Assembly: GCA_947165615.1 (NCBI GenBank)
Contig: CAMVBD010000017.1
Coordinates: forward strand, 1 to 11,023
DNA length: 11,023 bases
Source: an uncultured Clostridia bacterium
Lineage (GTDB): Bacteria; Bacillota; Clostridia; Oscillospirales; Acutalibacteraceae
Reading direction: 5' to 3'
The notes under the pieces were generated by a model. The model saw nothing but the letters and a program-made list of their open reading frames with translations, was not told the origin of the DNA and did not search any database. The first letter of the stretch is position 1, and each line of letters begins with the position of its first letter. Position numbers and translations under genes: made by a program. Of this stretch, positions 5,487 through 11,023 are shown one piece after another.

Positions 5487-7862
5487 TCAAAAATCGGTAT
5501 CGTCTGCATCACCTTCCACCGCCGCTTCCCATTCCTCCGGATAATGGCATTTGAGATAGGCGGTCCGGTAGGCGAGCAGCGCGTAGGAGACGGCGTGGGA
5601 TTTACAGAACGCAAAAGGGCAATACTTTTCGATATCGTCAAACACGGCGTTGGCGGTTGCTTCGTCGATCCCGCGTTTCAGGCAGCCGTCGCAGGCGGGC
5701 AGGCCATCCTTTCCGTTGCTGCCGTCAACAAAAACCTCTCTTTGCAATTTGAGCACTTCCGGCATTCTTTTCGCGATCGCCCGGCGCGTAAGATCGGCGT
5801 GCGCCATCGAATACCCCGCCAGCGTGCGGACGATCTCCATGACCTGCTCCTGATACAGGATGACGCCGCAGGTCTCTTTCAGGATCGGTTCCAGCTCGGG
5901 CGTGCGGTAAGTCACGGTTTCCGAATGCCGTTTTGCATCCAGGTACTCCTGGATAAAATCCTCCGTCCCCGGTCTGTCCAGCGCGTAAAGCGCGGCGAGA
6001 TCCGCCATAGATTCCGGAAACGCTTCTTTCAGCAACTCCCGCATGCTTTCATTCTCAAAACTGAAAACGGATTCGCTCTTCCCCATGCGCAGCATATCGA
6101 AGGTCTCTTGGTCCGCAAGGTCAATATTGTCCAGACGGAAGTCCGGCTCTTTTTCCCGGATGCACCTTATCGCCTTATCCAGTGTGCCGAGCACGTTCAG
6201 CGGCGTGAAGTCCACGTCCAGCGCGCCGCACATTCCGAGCGCATTCCTGTCATACTGCGTCAGGACAGCGCCTTCTTCGGTTTTTATCAGCGGTATCAGG
6301 TCCGCCGTTTCGTCGGTAAGGATCGCAAGGTTACATCTGTGAGCATTGACCGAGCAAAGAATGTCACGACTGCAATAAAACTCGTAAAACAGACCGATCA
6401 GGCGGTCTAACTGTTTGTTCGGACGGTGGAACGACCGATAATACGATAGCTCTCCCTCCCGGATCGCTGAAGCGATCGAACAATAATGAAAATCCACCCC
6501 GAAATCGTCCAGGAAGTCATAGATCTGCTTCTTTTCCATGCCCAGCACTCTGCCGATCTCAAGTATGGCATAGTATTCTGAATAACCGGTTCGCAGCGAA
6601 CAAACGGGAACAACGCGCCCCTCACCGAGTTTTTCTCTGAGATACTGTATAAGCCGATCCCGATATTGCGGCGCAATGTCGAGATATACATACGGTACTG
6701 TGATCCTCAACGGATTCATAAAGCGCTCGAAACTCAACCCGTATTTAACGGGGTCGAGCTCCGTTATGCCGCATGCATACAGCGCCAGGGAGCCCGGTGC
6801 CGAGCCTTTGCCCGGCCCCACCGGGATCCCCACACTTCTCGCGTACTGCATGGCGTCCCACACCATCAGAAAATAATCGACCGCTTTTGCGTCTTCTGTT
6901 TTTTCTATGACGTCCAATTCGTACCCCAACCTCGCCCGGTGTTCCGGCGTAATATTCCAGCCCAGACGTTCTTCCAGCCCTATACGGCATATTTCCCGAA
7001 AATACTGCGCGGCGGGCTCGCCGTTCGGTGTTTTGAACGGCGGCACAGAGTACCAACGAAACAGATCCGGACATGCGCATCTTTCCGCAATCTCCCCGGC
7101 GTTCGTCACCGCGTCTTCGTACCCATAAAAACGGTCCAGCATTTCCTCTCCGCTTTTTAGGTAGTATTCGTCCCTGCACAGTCCCATCCCGGCGTATTCC
7201 TGCTCGGTCAGCCCCTGCGCGATACACGCGCGGATCTTCTGGAAATCGGCGTCCTTCTGTTCTATATAGTGCACCGCGTTCGCAGCAACTGTCTGCGCGC
7301 CCGTTTGGGCTGCAAGTTCCGCAAGCCCCTTCAGCAGCCAGCGCTCCTCCGGCAGCCCGTGGTCCTGCAGCTCGATAAAGAAATTCTCCGCACCGAAGAT
7401 ACTGCGGTAACGAAGCGCCGCAGCTTCTGCCTTATCACGGTCGCCGCGCAGAAGCAGGGCGTTGATCTCGCCCTCCGGCCCGGCGGACAAGGCGATCAGC
7501 CCTTTACTGTGTTTTTTCAGCTCGTAGAATGTGACGATGGGCGTTACGCTATCGCTTTCCAGCCACGCATCGGAAACCAACCGCACCAGATTTTTGTAGC
7601 CGGTCATATCCTCGCAGAGAAGCACGAGAGGGGAGTGTTCGTCTGCAGTGCCCACGGTGACCTCGCAGCCGACGATAGGCTTGATCTCATAGCGGCTGCA
7701 CGCCCGGATAAAATCCGGCACGCCGAACATCACGTTTTTATCGGTGATGGCCAGCGCTTTCATCCCGAGGTCACTTGCTTTTTTGACAAGTGAACGGATA
7801 TCGCAGACGCCCTCGGGGTTGGTGAAGCCTGTGTAAACGTGTAAATGCGCAAATGTGTTCAT
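5487..7862 (-). CDS. Short DNA polymerase III alpha (DnaE)-like protein with degenerate active sites
   Basis: This 791-residue protein is clearly homologous to DnaE (usual length about 1000-1200). The PHP domain is at about 1-270, the palm/thumb at about 320-570 (GIPVGPGKGSAPGSLALYA 345-363, FERFMNP 378-384), and the fingers at about 595-780 (ILYQEQVMEI 668-677, ADLTRRAIAKR 689-699, CKSHAVSYALLAYRTAYLK 753-771). It stops where the fingers end, so the clamp-binding, OB-fold and tau-binding regions are missing. The catalytic PDFDVDF motif reads PYVYLDI (390-396). The residues matching E. coli D401 and D403 are Y391 and Y393; the third aspartate appears kept as D551. Several PHP metal ligands are also lost. 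Polymerase and PHP nuclease activity are therefore doubtful although the frame is intact and the fold motifs are kept. The start has AAAAGGAG 8 bases upstream. It is transcribed divergently from the DnaB-like operon. Confidence 0.9.
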   Translation of the reverse strand: MNTFAHLHVYTGFTNPEGVCDIRSLVKKASDLGMKALAITDKNVMFGVPDFIRACSRYEIKPIVGCEVTVGTADEHSPLVLLCEDMTGYKNLVRLVSDAWLESDSVTPIVTFYELKKHSKGLIALSAGPEGEINALLLRGDRDKAEAAALRYRSIFGAENFFIELQDHGLPEERWLLKGLAELAAQTGAQTVAANAVHYIEQKDADFQKIRACIAQGLTEQEYAGMGLCRDEYYLKSGEEMLDRFYGYEDAVTNAGEIAERCACPDLFRWYSVPPFKTPNGEPAAQYFREICRIGLEERLGWNITPEHRARLGYELDVIEKTEDAKAVDYFLMVWDAMQYARSVGIPVGPGKGSAPGSLALYACGITELDPVKYGLSFERFMNPLRITVPYVYLDIAPQYRDRLIQYLREKLGEGRVVPVCSLRTGYSEYYAILEIGRVLGMEKKQIYDFLDDFGVDFHYCSIASAIREGELSYYRSFHRPNKQLDRLIGLFYEFYCSRDILCSVNAHRCNLAILTDETADLIPLIKTEEGAVLTQYDRNALGMCGALDVDFTPLNVLGTLDKAIRCIREKEPDFRLDNIDLADQETFDMLRMGKSESVFSFENESMRELLKEAFPESMADLAALYALDRPGTEDFIQEYLDAKRHSETVTYRTPELEPILKETCGVILYQEQVMEIVRTLAGYSMAHADLTRRAIAKRMPEVLKLQREVFVDGSNGKDGLPACDGCLKRGIDEATANAVFDDIEKYCPFAFCKSHAVSYALLAYRTAYLKCHYPEEWEAAVEGDADDTDF

Positions 7863-7992
7863 ATTTCTTTCTCCTTTTCGTTTTGCTTTCTAATCGCAGA
7901 TCTCACTCAACCTGGTCGGTTTCGGCCTCTTTTTTTCGGGGTCGACCGACGGTTTTATTGTAACCGCCCCGGTGGGCTCTTTTGGGGGCATG

Positions 7993-8030
7993 GAAGAGTG
8001 TATTATTAAACCGGATGCCCGAAGAGTGTA
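7993..8030 (+). repeat. Pair of 10-bp direct repeats GAAGAGTGTA
   Basis: GAAGAGTGTA occurs exactly at 7993-8002 and 8021-8030, 28 bases start to start. The two copies bracket the candidate minus-strand promoter elements: one overlaps the -10 and the other adjoins the -35. They could be binding sites for a dimeric or cooperative regulator of the divergent genes. Confidence 0.55.
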
Positions 8031-8032
8031 AA
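8002..8032 (-). promoter_or_regulatory. Candidate promoter for the DnaE-like gene
   Basis: On the minus strand TTTACA (8027-8032, 5/6 to TTGACA) and AATAAT (8002-8007, 5/6 to TATAAT) are 19 bases apart, longer than the ideal 17. The predicted leader to the ATG at 7860-7862 would be about 130 bases. The -35 is part of one unit of the 11-bp tandem repeat, so repeat binding would affect it directly. Confidence 0.3.
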
Positions 8033-8048
8033 CAATCTGTAAACAATC
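8027..8048 (+). repeat. Perfect tandem 11-bp repeat TGTAAACAATC x2
   Basis: TGTAAACAATC is present at 8027-8037 and again, directly adjacent, at 8038-8048 with no mismatch. A period of 11 bases is close to one DNA helical turn, so both units face the same side of the helix, as in operator or iteron-like arrays. The array lies between divergent genes and touches the candidate minus-strand -35. Confidence 0.65.
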
Positions 8049-8214
8049 GGCGGATTTGGACCAAGTAGAATCCAGGTTTACGATTAAAAATAACGGGCGG
8101 AAAACGGCGCAGCTACATTGCCCCGAAAACGCCCCATCGAAAGTGGTATTTATTGTAATGCGGAACAGTGAAACACCCGTCCGACAGATAAAAACAAAGA
8201 AAGGAAAAATGAAG

Positions 8215-8949
8215 ATGGGAACAAACAAAACAATAGACCTTGATAAGGCAATTGATATGCCGGCAAACGGCATAGACGTGATCCCAACCGGAATACCTTC
8301 TCTTGACGAGATGCTTAGCGGCGGCTTGCCCCGCGGCTCGCTCACCGTGATCGCATCGCGTCCCGGCATGGGAAAAACAAGTCTTGCGCTCCAGCTCGCG
8401 GGAAATTTTACCGCGGCGGGAAAGCATGTGATTGTTTTCAGTTCAAAATTAACAAAAGAATCTATCCTTCAGAGATTCAAAAAGTCTTTCAGCAGCGTTC
8501 CGGCGTGGGATACGCTTTGTATTGACGATGTTATTTGCCTTAGCATTGGTTCCATCCTTGAAAAGGTAAGTTCTCGCGAACAATGCGACGTTATATTGAT
8601 CGATGATCTGCATCTGCTTGCCGACCGGAGCACGATAAACGACTGTATACGCACGATCAAAGCGCTCGCGCGTTTGTTAAATATCCCTGTGATCGTTACA
8701 AGTTATCTGCCCCGTACAAGAATAGAGAAGAGATATGACCACCGCCCGATTTTGTCGGATCTTGTGATTCCGGAGATGTACGCGGACGTTGTGATCTTTC
8801 CGTTCCGCGAATCGTATTACTCTGAAGAAGAATCGGAAATAAATGAAAAAGCCGAACTGATCGTTGCAAAGAACCGTTACGGCGCGACCGGGGTGATCCC
8901 GGTTTATTGGGATCACGAAAAAATGAAAATTGAGGAGAAAAGTGAATGA
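8215..8949 (+). CDS. DnaB-helicase C-terminal-like RecA-fold ATPase (no N-terminal domain)
   Basis: This 244-residue protein consists almost only of the DnaB C-terminal RecA-like domain. IPTGIPSLDEMLSGGLPRG (23-41) leads into Walker A SRPGMGKTS (48-56), then VILIDDLHLL (126-135, the DnaB IDYLQLM position), PVIVTSYLPRTRIEKR (158-173), RPILSDLV (177-184), ADVVIFPFRESYY (190-202) and the KNR finger strand AELIVAKNRYGATG (213-226). The DnaB N-terminal primase-binding domain is absent. The FSLEM motif that carries the catalytic Glu reads FSSKL, with K78 in its place, so ATP binding is likely but hydrolysis is doubtful. ATG 8215 is chosen because AAGGA (8201-8205) is 9 bases upstream; ATG 8209 is too close. 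It overlaps the next gene by 4 bases (ATGA), so the pair is translationally coupled. A KaiC/RadA-like role cannot be excluded. Confidence 0.85.
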   Translation: MGTNKTIDLDKAIDMPANGIDVIPTGIPSLDEMLSGGLPRGSLTVIASRPGMGKTSLALQLAGNFTAAGKHVIVFSSKLTKESILQRFKKSFSSVPAWDTLCIDDVICLSIGSILEKVSSREQCDVILIDDLHLLADRSTINDCIRTIKALARLLNIPVIVTSYLPRTRIEKRYDHRPILSDLVIPEMYADVVIFPFRESYYSEEESEINEKAELIVAKNRYGATGVIPVYWDHEKMKIEEKSE

Positions 8950-9623
8950 CCTACGTCATGAGCGACCTGCACGGGTGTTACGACAAATACACAAGGATGC
9001 TGGAGAAGATCGGCTTCGGGGACGGCGATACGCTGTATATCCTCGGCGACGTGATTGACCGGGGACCGGACGGAATCAAAATTCTGATGGATATGATGGA
9101 CAGAAAAAACGTGATCCCCATCATCGGGAACCACGAATCGCTGGCGCTGTCATCCTTAAAGTTGATCCGGGACGGCGCGTCTGAAGAGGAACTGCGGAAG
9201 AAGCGCGCGTATTGCCTGTGGATGCTGTCCGACGGCGAGCCCACCGCGGCGGCGTTCCGGGCGCTGCCAAAGGAAACGCAGGCGGCGCTGGTGGAGTATA
9301 TCGAAAGCTTTCTGCTCTATGAGGAGATCACGTTGGAGGGGCGGAGGTTCCACCTCTCCCACACCCTGCCGGATTACCGACCCGGGCTCGACATCCACGA
9401 CGTGACCCTGCGGGAATTCCTCTGGGGCGATCCGGATTATACTGTCCGCTACGGCGACAACGCCCGGTATATTACCGGACATACCCCCACACACCTGATC
9501 GACCCCGCGTTTTTCGGGAAGATCTGGCAGGGCTGCGGCCATATCGCCATCGACTGCGCCGCCGCCTGGGGCGGCCGCCTCGGCTGCCTGTGCCTTGAGA
9601 CGATGGAGGAATACTACGTTTAA
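8946..9623 (+). CDS. Calcineurin-like metallophosphoesterase (Ser/Thr phosphatase / Ap4A hydrolase type)
   Basis: This 225-residue, soluble protein has every metal-binding motif of the bacterial PPP-type family: DLHGCYD (7-13), GDVIDRGPDG (34-43), GNHE (61-64), H139 in FHLSHT and GHTPT (178-182). Relatives hydrolyse phosphoserine/threonine, diadenosine tetraphosphate or other nucleotide phosphoesters in the cytosol using two metal ions; the substrate here cannot be told from sequence. Length is normal for the family. The start ATG 8946 overlaps the stop of the DnaB-like gene by 4 bases, and the next gene follows after 14 bases. It is the only member of this operon with an apparently intact catalytic centre, which suggests that it supplies the chemical output, such as removing a phosphate or a nucleotide signal, for the neighbouring proteins. 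Confidence 0.92.
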   Translation: MTYVMSDLHGCYDKYTRMLEKIGFGDGDTLYILGDVIDRGPDGIKILMDMMDRKNVIPIIGNHESLALSSLKLIRDGASEEELRKKRAYCLWMLSDGEPTAAAFRALPKETQAALVEYIESFLLYEEITLEGRRFHLSHTLPDYRPGLDIHDVTLREFLWGDPDYTVRYGDNARYITGHTPTHLIDPAFFGKIWQGCGHIAIDCAAAWGGRLGCLCLETMEEYYV

Positions 9624-9637
9624 CGGAGGCAAAAAAA

Positions 9638-10858
9638 ATGAAACAATACGAAGTGTGCGTATCCACCGGCGCCACTGCATTGGACGCGCTGCTCGGCGGC
9701 GGATTGCGGCGCGGAGAACTGAGCTGTCTTGCGGACAGCGTTCGGACGGACAGCACGGAACTTCTGTGTGATATCGCGGCGGCTTTTACGGAACAAACGG
9801 ATGAAAACGTGCTGCTGGTTTGCCTTTCCGGTACAGAGGAAGAAGGTAGACGACAGAAAGAGAAGACCGTCCGGCGGCTTGCCGAACGAACGGGCCTGAC
9901 ACAGGGAACGCTTGCCCGGCGGTTTTTGATCGATTTCGCGTCAGACTGTTATACCCCGTCTTCCCTTCGGGAGTGGCTGCTTTCGGACGATTCGATCGGA
10001 CTGGTTCTGATCGACCGTTTTGATCGTATGTACGGCGATTGCGGAGGCGATATCCGCAAACGTTGGGAATACTCCGGTTGTAACTGTGACGAATTCGAAC
10101 GCCGTCTTTCGCCGCCGTCCTGTGTCCCTTACACGCTCAAAAAGCTGGCGCGTATGTTTGCTGTGCCGATATTGGCTGTGCAGCGTGTCCCAAAAGCGGC
10201 AATCTGCTCCTTCTACGGGCTCGGCATCTCGCCGGAGTTCGATCACGTTGCGTTTTTGCGTAAAACCGACGGCGGTCTTGCGTTCCTTCCGCCGCAGGGC
10301 AATCCACTTTACATGAGCGGCGCGCTTATGGCGGCGTCTCACGTTTGGCGTAGCTCCGATACGTTGGCGGAAAAGCATGCTGCCTGGCGAGAGATCATCG
10401 AAAAAGTGCCGGACGAGGCGATCCCCTTTGCAAATTGGAAAGCCCCGCGGGAGAGCGTGCACGCCTTTCTGCGGGACTATATGGCGCTGGAGGACCGTCT
10501 GCTGCGGGAATTCTATGATACAGACGGGCAGACCGCCTATAACTATTACGATCCGAATTTTGATCTGCTGGTGGATAACCGCGGGATCTATTACGACCTG
10601 AACGCCTGCCTTGAAGACGCGCTTTCGGATCTGGAAGATTCAGACGGTTATCAGGTGTGGCTGTACCGCATCGATCTTACAAACGGACGCCGCACACGGG
10701 TTTTGTTCGACAAGCGCCGCAAGCCGTTGGATGTAAAGCCCGAATATCCTCTTTTTGTGACAGAAGAAACGATTTTGTGGGATTCCTTTGTGGCTCTGAA
10801 CCGTTGGTTTGAAAAGGAACCAGAACTGCTTTCTACGGAGGATGCTCTGCCGTTCTGA
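9638..10858 (+). CDS. Degenerate DnaB/RecA-fold protein with unrecognised C-terminal extension
   Basis: This 406-residue protein has a first half that is a diverged paralogue of the DnaB-like protein two genes upstream. STGATALDALLGGGLRRGEL (9-28) aligns with PTGIPSLDEMLSGGLPRGSL, GLVLIDRFDRM (121-131) with the Walker B strand, and LKKLARMFAVPILAVQRVPK (167-186) with IKALARLLNIPVIVTSYLPR. The Walker A stretch SRPGMGKTS reads DSVRTDSTE (33-41): the lysine is S39 and the glycines are gone, so ATP hydrolysis is not expected. After about residue 225 comes an extension of about 180 residues with no family I know, rich in aromatic and acidic residues (TAYNYYDPNFDLLVDN, 299-314). The start has GGAGG (9625-9629), 8 bases upstream. 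It is last in the three-gene operon, and pairing with the intact-Walker-A paralogue as a hetero-oligomer is an inference. Confidence 0.78.
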   Translation: MKQYEVCVSTGATALDALLGGGLRRGELSCLADSVRTDSTELLCDIAAAFTEQTDENVLLVCLSGTEEEGRRQKEKTVRRLAERTGLTQGTLARRFLIDFASDCYTPSSLREWLLSDDSIGLVLIDRFDRMYGDCGGDIRKRWEYSGCNCDEFERRLSPPSCVPYTLKKLARMFAVPILAVQRVPKAAICSFYGLGISPEFDHVAFLRKTDGGLAFLPPQGNPLYMSGALMAASHVWRSSDTLAEKHAAWREIIEKVPDEAIPFANWKAPRESVHAFLRDYMALEDRLLREFYDTDGQTAYNYYDPNFDLLVDNRGIYYDLNACLEDALSDLEDSDGYQVWLYRIDLTNGRRTRVLFDKRRKPLDVKPEYPLFVTEETILWDSFVALNRWFEKEPELLSTEDALPF

Positions 10859-10924
10859 ACCGGTAAAATTGAAAATGGAAATCAGGCATAAACACAAATC
10901 CTTTTTGTTTTTTGACGATATATC

Positions 10925-11023
10925 CACTTTTTCTCCTGTTCAAACTACGAAAAGGACTATCGCGGGACCTGCAAGACCCGCCACTATATCCGCGCCGACG
11001 CGCTCTACACCATCGTGACGATG
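10925..11023 (+). pseudogene. 5'-truncated large serine recombinase (zinc-ribbon region), runs off the window
   Basis: The frame through 10916-11023 follows a stop at 10913-10915 and has no start codon. It reads HFFSCSNYEKDYRGTCKTRH and then YIRADALYTIVTM. This is the second half of the recombinase zinc beta-ribbon of large serine recombinases (pattern 'f.CsnY....CtsHyIRad.L..iV'), with Cys at the expected places. The catalytic N-terminal domain and the first zinc half are missing upstream, where the frame is closed, so the gene is broken here. It marks a relic of an integrative element. The rest of the protein, usually a coiled-coil region, would lie beyond the window. Confidence 0.7.

Larger units (their letters stand above)
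7863..8214. other. 352-base divergent intergenic control region
   Basis: This gene-free stretch lies between the DnaE-like gene (-) and the DnaB-like operon (+). It holds the ribosome site of the minus gene (plus-strand CTCCTTTT 7871-7878), two kinds of short direct repeat (7993-8048), a candidate minus-strand promoter, and the plus-strand ribosome site AAGGA at 8201-8205. On the plus strand I see only a weak promoter, TTGGAC (8056-8061) 17 bases before TACGAT (8079-8084). A frame is open from TTG 8056 into the DnaB-like gene, but its text shows no family similarity and no ribosome site, so I treat 8056-8214 as leader. Confidence 0.6.

Noticed and set aside
5544..6410. 288-codon plus-strand open frame inside the DnaE-like gene (also 6666-7160 and 7269-7793)
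   Set aside because: These lie wholly antisense to recognisable DnaE motifs and have His/Arg/Gln-rich shadow composition.
7966..7989. Alternative GC hairpins (GCCC/GGGC and GCCCC/GGGGC) suggesting an attenuator
   Set aside because: Stems are only 4-5 bp and no clear antiterminator/terminator pair or leader peptide is present.
8056..8214. TTG-initiated N-terminal extension of the DnaB-like protein
   Set aside because: The added 53 residues resemble no DnaB N-terminal domain and lack a ribosome site, whereas ATG 8215 has AAGGA at good spacing.
10890..10913. Hairpin AAACACAAA/TTTTTGTTT followed by T's as terminator of the DnaB-like operon
   Set aside because: The stem is almost all A-T with a mismatch, too weak to call an intrinsic terminator.
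1..11023. CRISPR arrays, tRNA or rRNA genes
   Set aside because: I saw no regularly spaced repeat array and no cloverleaf or rRNA-like segment in the window.

Overview
The window looks like chromosome from a mid-to-high GC Clostridia (Firmicutes), probably an Oscillospirales/Ruminococcaceae-type gut anaerobe. This is inferred from strong AGGAG-type ribosome binding sites, the MoxR-type AAA plus VWA/metallopeptidase gene pair, a WYL regulator and Clostridia-like DnaE/DnaB homologues. Two genes (a UDG-like gene and a PD-(D/E)XK nuclease gene) are visibly AT-richer than the rest and look like separate acquisitions.

Layout. Positions 1-1507 (+) hold the end of a MoxR-like AAA+ ATPase gene and a complete gene for its usual partner, a HEXXH/VWA protein. 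Positions 1543-3286 (+) hold an AT-rich gene resembling the uracil-DNA glycosylase superfamily, followed directly by a WYL-domain regulator. Positions 3360-4025 (+) hold an unrecognised acidic protein gene. It is followed at 4046-4153 by a second, broken copy of the WYL gene's 3' end. A hairpin at 4154-4198 can terminate transcription on both strands. Positions 4208-5410 (-) hold an AT-rich PD-(D/E)XK nuclease gene with its own promoter.

The most interesting part is 5487-10858, a divergent replisome-like module. On the minus strand is a short (791 aa) DNA polymerase III alpha (DnaE) homologue. Two of its three catalytic aspartates are tyrosine, several PHP-domain metal ligands are missing, and it lacks the usual C-terminal clamp/OB/tau-binding part. 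Divergent from it, across a 352-base intergenic region with two sets of short direct repeats, runs a tight three-gene operon. It encodes a DnaB-type RecA-fold ATPase without the DnaB N-terminal domain (Walker A intact, catalytic Glu replaced by Lys), a calcineurin-like metallophosphoesterase with all metal motifs, and a second DnaB-like protein whose Walker A lysine is lost and which carries a C-terminal extension of about 180 residues that I do not recognise. Three replication-type proteins have kept their fold signatures and open frames but lost catalytic residues, next to one enzyme that looks active. This suggests a repurposed, possibly regulatory or sensing, replisome-derived complex rather than a working replication fork.

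The window ends in a 5'-truncated large serine recombinase zinc-ribbon fragment (about 10925 onward), which suggests that the module borders a mobile-element relic.
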